Shown piece by piece: positions 1 through 8,284 of a DNA stretch of 64,000 nucleotides. The notes below the pieces were generated by a model. The model made no database searches. It was not told the origin of the DNA and was given only the letters and a program-made list of their open reading frames with translations. Both the position numbers and the translations under genes were made by a program. Source of the stretch: Streptomyces lydicus (GTDB taxonomy: Bacteria > Actinomycetota > Actinomycetes > Streptomycetales > Streptomycetaceae); NCBI RefSeq assembly GCF_001729485.1, contig NZ_CP017157.1, positions 558,001 through 622,000 of the forward strand, read 5' to 3'. Each line of letters starts with the position of its first letter. Position 1 is the stretch's first letter.

Positions 1-1479
1 GCCCGGCAGGCGCGGCTGACCGTCGTCGGTCCGGTCACCGAGCGTTGGGCGCCGGAGCAGGCCGGCCCGGTGCACGGGAACCCGCAGCCGGCGCCGGTCG
101 GCCCGGCCACCGATCTGTGGGCGGTCGGCGCGCTGCTGTTCCGCTGTGTGCAGGGGCATCCGCCGTTCCCCGAGGAGAGCGCCGCCGAACTGGCCCGGCT
201 CGTCCGCTCCGAGCCGCCCGCGGCCGCCGAGGAGTGCGGGGCGCTGCGTCCGGTCGTCGAGTCGCTGCTGCGTCAGGACCCCGCCGACCGGCCGGACTTC
301 GACGAGCTGCGCGGCTGGCTGCGCTCCCTGGTGCGGACGGCGCCGGAGCCGGAGACGGGCGGCCGCGCGGTGACGATGCCGGCGCTGGAGCGGGGCGGCG
401 ACCCGCGGCGGCTGCCGATCCTGCGGCGCCGCGGCGAACTCGTCCACCGGGGGCGGCACAAGAAGAGCCGGCCGCCGCGCCGGTCCCGGGCCGTGCGGCA
501 GGCACCCGCCGCCGTGCCGGTGCCGCCCGCCCCGCGGACGCCGGAGGAGGGCCGGTGGGCCGCGCCCACCGCGGAATCCTTCCTTCCGCCGAGCGCGCAG
601 GAGCAGGGCGGCCCCCCTTCCCCGCCGGCCCGTCTGCCGCGCCCCCCGAAGCAGCCCAAGCCGCTGCGGCAGCCCCGTGCGGCCCGGCCCACCGGTCGGC
701 CGGGGCGGGCGCCGACGCCGGACCGGGAGCTGTACGAGCAGCAGATGCTGGGCCAGGTCAGCATCGACCTCGCCGCGGGCCCGGCCCGCCCCTCGCGCGG
801 TGCCCCGCGCCACCTCGGCCGGCTGCTGCTCACCGCGATCCTGCTGCTCCTGGTCTGCGCGGTCGTCTACGCGGTGGCGTTCATGCCGAAGGCCGGTCAG
901 GACTCCAAGGCCGGGCGGCGCGGCGCGGAGCACACCGCGACGTCGGGCGCGGCCCCCGGCGGCAGCCCCACGCCGACCGGCGGCGGGTCCGGCAGCGCGG
1001 ACCCGCAGGGCTCGCCGCCCCCGGAGATCGCCAAGGGCTTCGCGCTGCGCACCGACCCCAAGGGTTTCCGGATCGCGGTCCGGGACGGCTGGCAGCGGCG
1101 CGGCGTCACCGGCCAGGGCCAGGTGCGGTACGTCGGCGGCGACTACGAGCTGCTGGTGGTGCCCGGCCGGGACCGTACGGCGGCGTTCGGCGCCGACCCG
1201 ATGGCCTACCTCCAGAACAAGGAGCCCGAACTGGCCCCGTACCGCTCCGCCGGCTGGGCCTCGGCCTCCGGGCTGCGGCGGATCGACGTCGGCCGGACGG
1301 CGATGGCGGAGGGCACCTTCAGCTGGCGCGACAGCAGCGGCCGCGAGGTCTATGTGCGCAACCTCGCGATGATCCAGGACGGCCGCTACCACCTCGTCCT
1401 GGTCATCGGCCCGGACAGCGGGCGCCGCGAGGTGGACCGCCTCTACGAGCAGGCGTCCAGCTCGTACCGGACCGGCTGA
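1..1479 (+). CDS. Membrane Ser/Thr protein kinase, C-terminal part (5' end outside window)
   Basis: The reading frame is open from base 1, so the gene starts before the window. The visible part begins inside the kinase C-lobe. APEQ, about 17 residues in, closes the activation segment, and DLWAVGALLF is the following subdomain IX helix. The C-lobe ends near residue 110. A basic, Pro-rich cytoplasmic linker of about 160 residues leads to one hydrophobic segment (LLLTAILLLLVCAVVYAVAF, about residues 275-295). After it comes a Gly/Ser/Thr-rich stalk and an outside domain of about 150 residues with no fold I recognise. This is the usual plan of a transmembrane PASTA-less actinobacterial kinase: an intracellular catalytic domain with an extracellular sensor. 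ATP-binding and catalytic-loop residues are not in view, so activity cannot be judged. Confidence 0.85.
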   Translation, partial: ARQARLTVVGPVTERWAPEQAGPVHGNPQPAPVGPATDLWAVGALLFRCVQGHPPFPEESAAELARLVRSEPPAAAEECGALRPVVESLLRQDPADRPDFDELRGWLRSLVRTAPEPETGGRAVTMPALERGGDPRRLPILRRRGELVHRGRHKKSRPPRRSRAVRQAPAAVPVPPAPRTPEEGRWAAPTAESFLPPSAQEQGGPPSPPARLPRPPKQPKPLRQPRAARPTGRPGRAPTPDRELYEQQMLGQVSIDLAAGPARPSRGAPRHLGRLLLTAILLLLVCAVVYAVAFMPKAGQDSKAGRRGAEHTATSGAAPGGSPTPTGGGSGSADPQGSPPPEIAKGFALRTDPKGFRIAVRDGWQRRGVTGQGQVRYVGGDYELLVVPGRDRTAAFGADPMAYLQNKEPELAPYRSAGWASASGLRRIDVGRTAMAEGTFSWRDSSGREVYVRNLAMIQDGRYHLVLVIGPDSGRREVDRLYEQASSSYRTG

Positions 1480-1500
1480 CCGCCGTGGGACGATGACGGC

Positions 1501-1998
1501 ATGCACGACGAACTGACCGCGGCCCGGGCCGCGGTGTACGAACCCTGCGGCTTCGTCTGTTCGCCGCCGGTGCCCGAGGCGGAGAGCGCCGAGTACGGGG
1601 CGCACTCCTTCACCCTGGACGGCCTCGCCGTCCGGTTCCGGGTGGGGAAGACCACGCCGACAAAGGTGGGCCAGTTCGTCACGGTGTGGCAGCGGCACGA
1701 GGGCGGGCCGATCCGCCCCTTCGACGTCGGCGATCCCGTCGACCTGTTCGTCATCAGCTCCCGCGACGCGGACGGCTTCGGACACTTCGTCTTCCCGCGC
1801 GAGGTGCTGGCCGAGCGGGGCGTCGTCGCGCGCGGCGGCGTCGGCGGGAAGCGGGGCTTCCGTGTCTACCCGCCGTGGGTGACGACGACCAGCCGCCAGG
1901 CCCGCGCCACTCAGCAGTGGCAGGTGCGGCACTTCCTGCCGATCCCCGCCGACGGCCCGGCCGACCCGGCCCGCGCCCACGCGCTGTACCACCCGTAG
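1501..1998 (+). CDS. MepB-family protein
   Basis: A 165-residue soluble protein beginning with ATG 21 bases after the kinase stop. The segment from about residue 35 to 145 (FRVGKTTPTKVGQFVTVW, then FGHFVFPREVLAERGV and GKRGFRVYPPW) matches the conserved core of the MepB family. That family is named after a Staphylococcus protein encoded next to the MepA multidrug pump; its biochemical function is not established. No signal peptide or membrane segment is visible. The gene could be cotranscribed with the kinase, but nothing links the two functionally. Length is normal for the family. Confidence 0.8.
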   Translation: MHDELTAARAAVYEPCGFVCSPPVPEAESAEYGAHSFTLDGLAVRFRVGKTTPTKVGQFVTVWQRHEGGPIRPFDVGDPVDLFVISSRDADGFGHFVFPREVLAERGVVARGGVGGKRGFRVYPPWVTTTSRQARATQQWQVRHFLPIPADGPADPARAHALYHP

Positions 1999-2010
1999 GC
2001 CCTCACGGGG

Positions 2011-2030
2011 CGTCCGGCTTGAGCCGGACG
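2011..2030. terminator. Hairpin between convergent genes
   Basis: An 8-bp perfect stem (CGTCCGGC / GCCGGACG) with loop TTGA lies between the stop of the MepB-family gene and the stop of the convergent winged-helix gene. There is no T-run, as is common for streptomycete terminators. It could serve both strands. Confidence 0.5.
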
Positions 2031-2037
2031 AACGGGC

Positions 2038-3225
2038 TCAGGCGCTCAACTCCCGCTCCAGCGGCGTCCGGAAGCGTGGGGTGACGCGGACCGGGCCGAT
2101 CCAGGAGGCCAGCCGGGCCGCCTCGGACTCCACCGCGTCGGCGGCCGCACTGCCGCCCTCGCCGGTCAGCAGCCGCCAGACGATCTCGCCGTCCGGGCGC
2201 TGGGCCCACCCGCCGACGATCCGGCCGTTCCACCACACCGTGGGGCCGATGTTGCCGCTGCGGTCGAAGAGGTGCGGTACGTGGTCCGGGTCGAGGTACC
2301 AGTCGCGGCCCTTCCAGCCCATCGCGGTGGGATCGAGGGCGGGCAGCAGGGCGGCCCAGGGCTCGGGCGCGGGCAGCGGTTCGAGGTCGTCGGGCAGGGC
2401 GAGGCCGGTGACGCCGCCGTCGAGGGTCACCTCCACGGCACCGGTGGCGGCCACCGCCCGCCGGGTGTCGGTCAGCGTCCAGCCCGTCCACCACTTGAGG
2501 TCCTCGACGGTCGCCGGGCCGTAGGCGGCGAGCCAGCGGCGGGCGAGCACGGCGCGCGCCTCGGGGGCCGGCGGGGCGTCCAGTTCGGCGAACGGGGTGC
2601 CGGGCGTCCACCGGAAGGAGCTGCTCGTCCAGCTGCCGCGGGGGCGGCCGCGCCGGATGCGGCCCTCGGCGGCCAGCACCCGCAGGATCCGGCTGGAGAA
2701 GGCGACCGTGGCCTGGTACGGCTTGCCGGGGGAGACCACGAGGGTCTCGCGCAGTCCGGGGACGTCGGCGGCCAGTTCGGCCGCGGTCGCCGTACCGCGC
2801 CCGGCCAGTGCGGACAGGGCCTGCGCCTCGACCCCGGCGATCCACCGTTCGTCCCAGCCCGGGGCGCCCTCCGTGATCCACTTGACCATCCCGGCCCGCT
2901 CCTTGGCGGCGATCGCCCGGCCGGTGGAGGAGGAGACGACCGGGGCGAGACCGGCGCCGACCGCGAAGAGGGTGCGGCGCATGCACAGCAGCCGGACCAG
3001 CGTGTGGTCGTCGTAGAGCGCACGCTCGACGTCCGCGGGGTCCGGTACGGCCAGCCGGGCGCAGGCCGCGAGGTGGACGGTCGCCGGGTCGGTGGCGTGC
3101 AGGCCCAGGACCGCGTCGGCGGCCTGTTCGGTGCGGGCCGCCCGGTGCGCGGGGGCGAGCAGGTGGAGCCGCCCGAGGCGGGCGCGGCGCGCGGCGGTGT
3201 CGATACGGGGACGGGCGTGGTCCAT
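2038..3225 (-). CDS. Winged-helix DNA-binding protein of the AlkZ/YcaQ superfamily (HTH_42)
   Basis: A 395-residue protein of the HTH_42 superfamily. Family landmarks are the N-terminal RLGRLHLLAPAHR helix, LGLHATDPATVHLAAC near residues 42-57, LVRLLCMRRTLFAV near 76-90, and a C-terminal region containing TVWWNGRIVGGWAQRP. Characterised members such as AlkZ and YcaQ are DNA glycosylases that use a Gln-x-Gln or Gln-x-Asp motif. Here the equivalent place reads HATD, so the known catalytic glutamine is not obvious, and this may be a divergent or non-glycosylase branch. It is transcribed towards the MepB-family gene and sits 38 bp downstream of the CoA ligase gene on the same strand, so readthrough from that gene is possible. 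Start is ATG 3225 with only a weak ribosome binding site. Confidence 0.75.
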   Translation of the reverse strand: MDHARPRIDTAARRARLGRLHLLAPAHRAARTEQAADAVLGLHATDPATVHLAACARLAVPDPADVERALYDDHTLVRLLCMRRTLFAVGAGLAPVVSSSTGRAIAAKERAGMVKWITEGAPGWDERWIAGVEAQALSALAGRGTATAAELAADVPGLRETLVVSPGKPYQATVAFSSRILRVLAAEGRIRRGRPRGSWTSSSFRWTPGTPFAELDAPPAPEARAVLARRWLAAYGPATVEDLKWWTGWTLTDTRRAVAATGAVEVTLDGGVTGLALPDDLEPLPAPEPWAALLPALDPTAMGWKGRDWYLDPDHVPHLFDRSGNIGPTVWWNGRIVGGWAQRPDGEIVWRLLTGEGGSAAADAVESEAARLASWIGPVRVTPRFRTPLERELSA

Positions 3226-3262
3226 GGGGTGACGGTACGCGGCGGGTGGGGCAGTGGTCGTC

Positions 3263-4780
3263 CTACACCCGTGCGGCGCCGCCCCCGAACCGCTCCCGCA
3301 GCTCCGGTTTGCGCACCTTGCCCAGGGTCGCCCCGCGCGGCAGGGCGGCCAGCACCTCCAGCCGCTCGGGGAGCTTGTGCCGGGCCAGGCCCTGGGCGAG
3401 CAGGTGCGCGGTGATCGCGTCGAGCGTCAACTCCGCGGCGCCCGGCGGTTGTTCGACGACCGCGCAGACCCGCTCGCCGCGTGCGGCGTCCGGCAGGCCG
3501 ATGACCGCGGCCTCGGCGATGTCCGGGTGCCGGTGGAGCAGTTCCTCGATCTCCTGGGCGGAGATGTTCTCGCCCTTGCGGATGATGATGTCCTTGAGGC
3601 GGCCGGTGACCACGAGGTGGCCGGAAGGGGTGAGGTGCCCGAGGTCGCCGGTGGGCAGGAAGCCGTCCGCGTCGAAGGGGGCGGGTTCGCCCAGGTAACC
3701 GCGGCAGACGGCGGGCCCGCGCAGTCGTATCTCGCCGCCGTCGGCGATCCGGATCTCCATCCCCGCCGGCGGCCGCCCGTCCCGGGTGGCGAGGTGCTCG
3801 TGGCTGTCCCGCGGATCGCCCATGGTGACCATGGGGGCCTCGGTCAGCGCGTACCCGTGGGTGAGCGCGCAGCCCAGCTCGCGCACCACGTCGTCGTACA
3901 GGTCGGGCGGCTTGGGCGCGCCGCCGCCCGCCAGCAGGCGGAGGGCGGGCAGCAGCCGGCGGCCCGGCTGCTTGCGCTGTTCGGCGAGGAAGAGGGCGTA
4001 GAAGGCCGTGGACCCGCCGGCGACGGTGACGCCGTGCCGGCGGTAGGCGCCCAGCGCGGCCGGGAGCGCGAAGTGCTCGAAGAGGACGGCCGGGATGCCG
4101 TGCCGCAGCAGCATCACGGTGTAGTCGGGCCCGGCGACGTGGGCGTAGGGGAAGGCCATCGAGCCGACGTCGGACGGGGTCAGGCGCAGCGCCCGCCCCA
4201 GGTCCGTGCCGGCGGTCAGCAGCGCACGGTCGCAGTGCAGGACGCCCTTGGGGTCCGCGGTGCTGCCCGAGGTCCAGTAGATCCAGCGGACCGCCTCGCC
4301 CTCCGCGGGCGGTGGCGGCAGGACGGCCGGGTCGCCGTCGGGCAGGGTGCGGTACGCGGTCAGCACGGCGGGCGGGCGGGGCAGCCGGGCGGCGAGCCGG
4401 CGCGCCATGGCGGCGTGGTCGAAGCCGCGCCAGGTGCCGGGCACGACGAAGAGGTCCGCCGCGGTGCGGCGCAGGACGTGCGCGGTCTCGTGGTCGCGGT
4501 AGGCGGGCACCAGCGGGCTCTGTACGGCGCCGAGGCGGGCCAGTGCCAGGCTGAGCAGCACGGTCTCGATGCGGGTGGGCAGCTGCCAGACGACCCGGCT
4601 GCCGGGGCGTACGCCGAGTCCGTACAGCCCGGCGGCGACGCGTTCGGCGCGGGTGCGCAGCGCGCCGAAGGTGAGCCGGCGGTCGTCCGCGGCCGTGGCG
4701 CCCGCCTGGATGAGCGCGGTCACGTCCGGGCTGCGGGCGGCGCGCCCGGCCACCAGGCCCCACAGCGTTCCGCGGTCCAT
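3263..4780 (-). CDS. AMP-forming acyl-CoA synthetase, AliA/cyclohexanecarboxylate-CoA ligase-like
   Basis: Adenylates a carboxylic acid and transfers it to CoA. Core motifs of the ANL superfamily are intact: the P-loop IYWTSGSTADPKGV (about residues 165-178), HGYALTEAP (A5), TGDLGHL (A7), GRLKDIIIRKGENISAQEIEE (hinge, A8), and a C-terminal GATLGKVRK carrying the catalytic lysine. The ATG at 4780 is preferred because GGAGG sits 5-6 bases upstream. An in-frame GTG at 4795 would put that Shine-Dalgarno inside the gene. The product is then 505 residues. A perfect CTGACG-N3-CGTCAG operator lies 22 bp upstream. It resembles the ligase at 40731-42284 throughout (shared WQLP-RI-T-V-LSLALARLGAVQ region), so the two are paralogues. 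Similarity to alicyclic-acid ligases is from recall; the true substrate is unknown. Confidence 0.85.
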   Translation of the reverse strand: MDRGTLWGLVAGRAARSPDVTALIQAGATAADDRRLTFGALRTRAERVAAGLYGLGVRPGSRVVWQLPTRIETVLLSLALARLGAVQSPLVPAYRDHETAHVLRRTAADLFVVPGTWRGFDHAAMARRLAARLPRPPAVLTAYRTLPDGDPAVLPPPPAEGEAVRWIYWTSGSTADPKGVLHCDRALLTAGTDLGRALRLTPSDVGSMAFPYAHVAGPDYTVMLLRHGIPAVLFEHFALPAALGAYRRHGVTVAGGSTAFYALFLAEQRKQPGRRLLPALRLLAGGGAPKPPDLYDDVVRELGCALTHGYALTEAPMVTMGDPRDSHEHLATRDGRPPAGMEIRIADGGEIRLRGPAVCRGYLGEPAPFDADGFLPTGDLGHLTPSGHLVVTGRLKDIIIRKGENISAQEIEELLHRHPDIAEAAVIGLPDAARGERVCAVVEQPPGAAELTLDAITAHLLAQGLARHKLPERLEVLAALPRGATLGKVRKPELRERFGGGAARV

Positions 4781-4801
4781 ACCGGCCTCCGTCACACCGA
4801 T

Positions 4802-4816
4802 CTGACGCTACGTCAG
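4802..4816. promoter_or_regulatory. CTGACG-N3-CGTCAG operator, site 1 (exact)
   Basis: Exact inverted repeat CTGACGCTACGTCAG. It lies 22 bp upstream of the CoA ligase start (4780, minus strand) and shares the divergent intergenic region with site 2. First of 16 sites found only before catabolic genes in this window. Confidence 0.8.
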
Positions 4817-4878
4817 GTATGTGTACGAGGGTAGGGCGGTACGCCTTGTCGGTCCATGGTGCGGCGGCTAGCCTGAAT

Positions 4879-4893
4879 CTGACGGAGCATCAG
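4879..4893. promoter_or_regulatory. CTGACG-N3-CGTCAG operator, site 2 (one mismatch)
   Basis: CTGACGGAGCATCAG, one base off consensus in the right arm. It is centred 32 bp before the ATG of the acyl-CoA dehydrogenase at 4918, so a bound protein would cover the core promoter or the transcription start. Confidence 0.75.
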
Positions 4894-4917
4894 AAATAGC
4901 GGTGAGGGGGCGGCGGG

Positions 4918-6090
4918 ATGGACCTCGCGTACACCGAGGAGGAGCGGGCCTTCCGGGCGCGGCTGCGGGACTGGCTCGCCTCGGTGCTGCCGACGCTGCC
5001 CGCCCGGCCCGACCCGCGCGACTGGCCGGCCCGGCGCGCGTACGACACCGCCTGGCAGCGGATGCTGTACGACGCCGGGTACGCGGACGTGCACTGGGAC
5101 GCCGCCCCGACCATCCGGCTGATCTTCCTGGAGGAGACCGAGCGGGCCGGGGCCCCCTATGTGGGGGCGAACTTCGTCGGGCTGCTGCACGCGGGGCCGA
5201 CGATCGCGGTGGAGGGCACCCCGGCGCAGCGGCAGCGCTGGCTGCCGCCGGTCCTGCGCGGTGACGAGGTGTGGTGCCAGGGCTTCAGCGAACCGGACGC
5301 CGGCTCGGACCTGGCGTCGCTGCGGACCCGGGCGGTGCGCGACGGCGACGACTACGTGGTGACCGGCGCCAAGATCTGGACCTCGCACGCCGAGGTCGCC
5401 GACTGGTGCGAGCTGCTGGTGCGGACCGACCCGGACGCGCCGCGGCACCGGGGCCTCACCTGGCTCGCGCTGCCGATGGACGCCCCCGGCGTCACCGTCC
5501 GCCCGCTGCGGACGCTGGCCGGGACGGCCGAGTTCGCCGAGGTGTTCCTCGACGAGGTGCGGGTGCCGGCCGGCAACCGCGTCGGGGCGGAGAACGACGG
5601 CTGGCGGGTGACGATGGTGACGCTCTCCTTCGAGCGCGGCACCGCCTTCGTCGGCGAGGTGGTGGCCTGCCGGCGGGTGCTCGGCGCGCTGGCCCGCGCC
5701 GCCCGCGCCAACGGCCGCTGGGACGATGCCGTGCTGCGCCGCAGACTCGGCCGGCTGAACGCGGACTTCGCGGCGCTGTGGCGGCTGATCCAGTGGAACG
5801 TCAGCGAGGCCGCGGCGGCCGCCGCCGGCCGCGGGGCGTCGACCGCCCCGGGCGGGAGTGGCGGCGTCCCCGGGGCCGGCGGCTCGGTGTTCAAGCTGCG
5901 CTACTCGCACGCCCGCCAGGAGCTGTACGACGCGGCGGCGGAGGTGCTGGGCGCCGGCGCGCTGGACGCCGGGCACGAGTGGGTCGCGGACCGGCTCTCC
6001 TCGCTGTCGTACACCATCGCCGCCGGCACCTCGCAGATCCAGCAGAACATCGTCGCCGAGCGGATCCTCGGCCTGCCGAAAGGGCGGTGA
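4918..6090 (+). CDS. Acyl-CoA dehydrogenase, large subunit of a probable heteromeric FadE pair
   Basis: A 390-residue FAD-dependent acyl-CoA dehydrogenase. Landmarks are the middle-domain WCQGFSEPDAGSDLASL (about residues 118-134), KIWTSHAEVADWCELLVRTD, and a C-terminal GTSQIQQNIVAERILGLPKG. At the position where medium-chain enzymes carry the catalytic Glu just before the GT(S/A)QIQ motif, this protein has Ala (IAAGTSQIQ). The next gene starts 7 bases downstream and encodes a second, shorter dehydrogenase. In actinobacterial steroid degradation such adjacent fadE pairs form alpha2beta2 enzymes in which the two subunits share FAD and active-site residues (e.g. FadE28-FadE29). I infer the same here. 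An Ala/Gly-rich insertion (about residues 300-322) precedes helix KLRYSHARQELYDAAAEVL. Start ATG follows a GGGGGCGG ribosome site. Controlled by site 2. Confidence 0.88.
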   Translation: MDLAYTEEERAFRARLRDWLASVLPTLPARPDPRDWPARRAYDTAWQRMLYDAGYADVHWDAAPTIRLIFLEETERAGAPYVGANFVGLLHAGPTIAVEGTPAQRQRWLPPVLRGDEVWCQGFSEPDAGSDLASLRTRAVRDGDDYVVTGAKIWTSHAEVADWCELLVRTDPDAPRHRGLTWLALPMDAPGVTVRPLRTLAGTAEFAEVFLDEVRVPAGNRVGAENDGWRVTMVTLSFERGTAFVGEVVACRRVLGALARAARANGRWDDAVLRRRLGRLNADFAALWRLIQWNVSEAAAAAAGRGASTAPGGSGGVPGAGGSVFKLRYSHARQELYDAAAEVLGAGALDAGHEWVADRLSSLSYTIAAGTSQIQQNIVAERILGLPKGR

Positions 6091-6097
6091 GCGGCCG

Positions 6098-7075
6098 GTG
6101 CGCTTCCAACTCACCGAAGAACAGCGGGCGTTGCGGGACGGGACGCGGAAGCTGCTGGACGGTCGGTTCGGCCGGGACCGGCTGCGGGCGGCGGTCGACG
6201 AACCGGCCCTGGACCGTGCGCTGTGGCGGGAGCTGGGCGCGGCCGGGTTCTTCGCGCTGCGCCTGCCCGAGGAGGCCGGCGGGGTGGGGCTCGGGCTGCC
6301 GGAGGCGGTGCTGGTCTTCGAGGAGGCCGGCCGGGCACTGCTGCCCGGGCCGCTGGTGGCGTGCGAACTGCTGGCCGGGGTGGTCGACGGGGTGGCGGCC
6401 GGCGAGCGGACCGCCGGACTGTGCGAAGGCTCGGCGGAGGAGGTCCTGTGGGAACACCCGGCCGACTGCGACGAGTTGATCTTGGTGGAGGGGGGCGGCC
6501 GGGATGCCCGGGACGCACCCGGGCGCGCGGAGGGGGTGTACCGGAGCGCGCCGGACCGGGTGGCATGGACCCCGTTCGCCTCCGTCGACCCGCTCACCCC
6601 GCTCGCCCGCGTCACGGACTTCCCGCGCGGCGCGCCCCTCGGCGGCCCCGATCCCTCCCGGCTGCGTCGCGAGGCCGCGCTGCTGACCGCGGCGCAGCAG
6701 GTGGGCAGCGCGGTCCGGACGGTCGAGGCGGCGGTCGGCCATGCCCGGGAGCGCACTCAGTTCGGTGTGCCCATCGGCTCCTTCCAGGCGGTCAAGCATC
6801 TGTGCGCCCAGATGCTGGTACGTGCGGAAATGGCCAGAAGTGCGGTGTATGCGGCAGCGGTCACGGAGGGTGCCCTCGATGTGACGGGGGCGAAGCTGCT
6901 CGCCGACGAGGCCGCGGTGCGCAATGCGCGGGACTGTCTGCAGGTCCACGGCGGGATGGGCTTCACCTGGGAGGCCGAGGTGCATCTGCATCTCAAGCGG
7001 GCCTGGCTGCGGGCCGCGCGCTGGGGTGTCGCGGCCGAGGCGGAAGAAGCGCTGGCCGCGGACCTGATCGACTGA
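6098..7075 (+). CDS. Acyl-CoA dehydrogenase, small subunit of a probable heteromeric FadE pair
   Basis: A 325-residue acyl-CoA dehydrogenase-fold protein, about 60 residues shorter than usual and lacking a normal middle domain. The N-terminal helices (FQLTEEQRALRDGTRKLLDGRFG) and the C-terminal helical domain are present: ARERTQFGVPIGSFQAVKH (about 215-233) and HGGMGFTWEAEVHLHLKRAW (about 281-300). The R-x-QFG segment normally contacts FAD across the dimer interface. GTG 6098 is chosen because homologues begin VRFQLTEEQ, and it leaves a 7-base gap to the upstream partner, consistent with coupled translation. I infer it is the second subunit of the dehydrogenase encoded at 4918. Nothing shows its substrate beyond the surrounding steroid/alicyclic-type genes. 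Confidence 0.85.
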   Translation: MRFQLTEEQRALRDGTRKLLDGRFGRDRLRAAVDEPALDRALWRELGAAGFFALRLPEEAGGVGLGLPEAVLVFEEAGRALLPGPLVACELLAGVVDGVAAGERTAGLCEGSAEEVLWEHPADCDELILVEGGGRDARDAPGRAEGVYRSAPDRVAWTPFASVDPLTPLARVTDFPRGAPLGGPDPSRLRREAALLTAAQQVGSAVRTVEAAVGHARERTQFGVPIGSFQAVKHLCAQMLVRAEMARSAVYAAAVTEGALDVTGAKLLADEAAVRNARDCLQVHGGMGFTWEAEVHLHLKRAWLRAARWGVAAEAEEALAADLID

Positions 7076-7547
7076 CAAGGGGCGCTTCGGGGCCGTGGGG
7101 CGGTGGGCGATGACCGGCGATGTCAGACTCAGGCAACCCGTGTGCGAAATGTCGGACTCGCCACACAGAAGTGGTCACGGAGTGTCGATATCGGGTTGTG
7201 TCCTAGGCGTGACTCGTCACAGGGGGGAGTCGGCGCTCCGCTCGGGTACGCTCCGTTGGGTGCGAGTGGTTCTGTGGCGCAACGAACCCGGCGTCGTCCT
7301 TGCGACGGCTCCGGGGTACGGACTGCGCGCCGCCCGCCTTGGGCCAGAGCCCGACAGCCCCCCATGTTCGACTCCCCGCAAAGTGCGTCGCACAGTATGC
7401 AGCACGCATACTCCCTTGCGCTGGAATATGCCCGAAGCGCTTGTTGGGGTGACTGAACGTCAACCATGCTGTGCTTCGCCGGGGTCACGCACCGTGACCT
7501 CGTGGAGGCGCGAGGCGATGTTTCCGCCGGTTCGGATGGTGTGAGCG
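7076..7547. other. 472-bp intergenic region, lower GC, promoter region of the anti-sigma-like gene
   Basis: Between the dehydrogenase stop and the next GTG the GC content drops, and no reading frame shows the G/C third-position bias of its neighbours. It probably holds the promoter of the ATP-binding protein at 7548. One short ORF (7364-7456, 30 codons, ending 92 bases before that gene) can be read but has mixed third positions. TATGCAGCACGCATA-like AT-richer sequence near 7395-7440 may be promoter material. No operator of the 15-bp family is present. Confidence 0.4.
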
Positions 7548-8006
7548 GTGCAGGTGCTTCAGGTGCAGTTGGACGTACGACCCGATCCCGCGGAAGTGGG
7601 GCGGGCCCGGCGATGGGCCCGGTCGCGGCTCGTGGGATCCGGCATAGGGCCCGACGAGCCGCTTGCCGAGACTCTGATCCTGCTGATCTCCGAGCTCGTC
7701 ACCAACGCCGTGGTGCACACCGGCGCGGCGGCCGAGCTGCGGATGTGTTTCTCCGGGACCGGTGCCGTCGTGGGGACGGTCCGCGTGGAGGTGGTGGACG
7801 CCAGCGCCCGCCCGCCGCGCCCGCGGCATGCCGACGGGGACGACACCAACGGCCGCGGCCTGGAGCTGGTCGACGGACTGGCGGACCGCTGGGGCTGGCA
7901 CCCGGAGGGCGCCGGCAAGCGGATCTGGTGCGAGGTGGACCGCGGGCGGCCGCTGTTGATGGCGGCGGGTGCCGAGCGCGGACAGCTGAGCTCCCTCACA
8001 CCCTGA
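7548..8006 (+). CDS. RsbW-like ATP-binding regulatory protein (HATPase_c_2)
   Basis: A 152-residue single-domain GHKL ATPase of the type abundant in Streptomyces as anti-sigma factors or SpoIIE/RsbW-like switch kinases. The N-box is LILLISELVTNAVVHTG (about residues 44-60), the G1 box is VEVVDASARPP (about 83-93) and the G2 region is GRGLELVDGLADRWGW (about 103-118). No membrane segment or partner anti-anti-sigma gene is adjacent, so the target sigma factor is unknown. Start is GTG 7548. An out-of-frame GTG lies at 7541 and the ribosome site is weak, so the exact start is uncertain. It is transcribed alone, downstream of a long AT-richer leader, and appears unrelated to the catabolic genes around it. 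Confidence 0.8.
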   Translation: MQVLQVQLDVRPDPAEVGRARRWARSRLVGSGIGPDEPLAETLILLISELVTNAVVHTGAAAELRMCFSGTGAVVGTVRVEVVDASARPPRPRHADGDDTNGRGLELVDGLADRWGWHPEGAGKRIWCEVDRGRPLLMAAGAERGQLSSLTP

Positions 8007-8284
8007 CAATTCGGGCATAACACCCAATGGTGCAGCGGATGTCACGAAATTAGTCCAGACCAGGTGTTGACGTGGCGTGCTCAGTTGATCACTCTTGGGT
8101 GGAGCGATTCGCCGTGAGGGGACGCCGAGGATGTGGGGGGAATCGGGTGCGAACCCGGTCCTGACCTCGACGAGTGTGGATCGCGGCCTGGTTGGGCCCC
8201 CGGCGGTGGCCGGGGAGGTGGCGGCGCGCGGTGCCGTGCTCGGGGCGCGCACGAGCGCACCGCCACCTGGCCCGCCGGGTGCCC

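Noticed and set aside
2472..4763. A 763-codon minus-strand frame overlapping the CoA ligase and winged-helix genes
   Set aside because: It is the +1 shadow of both genes, with Arg/Pro/Ala-rich sequence and no domain. Similar shadows elsewhere (e.g. 16870-19242, 46063-48603, 62292-63974) were dropped for the same reason.
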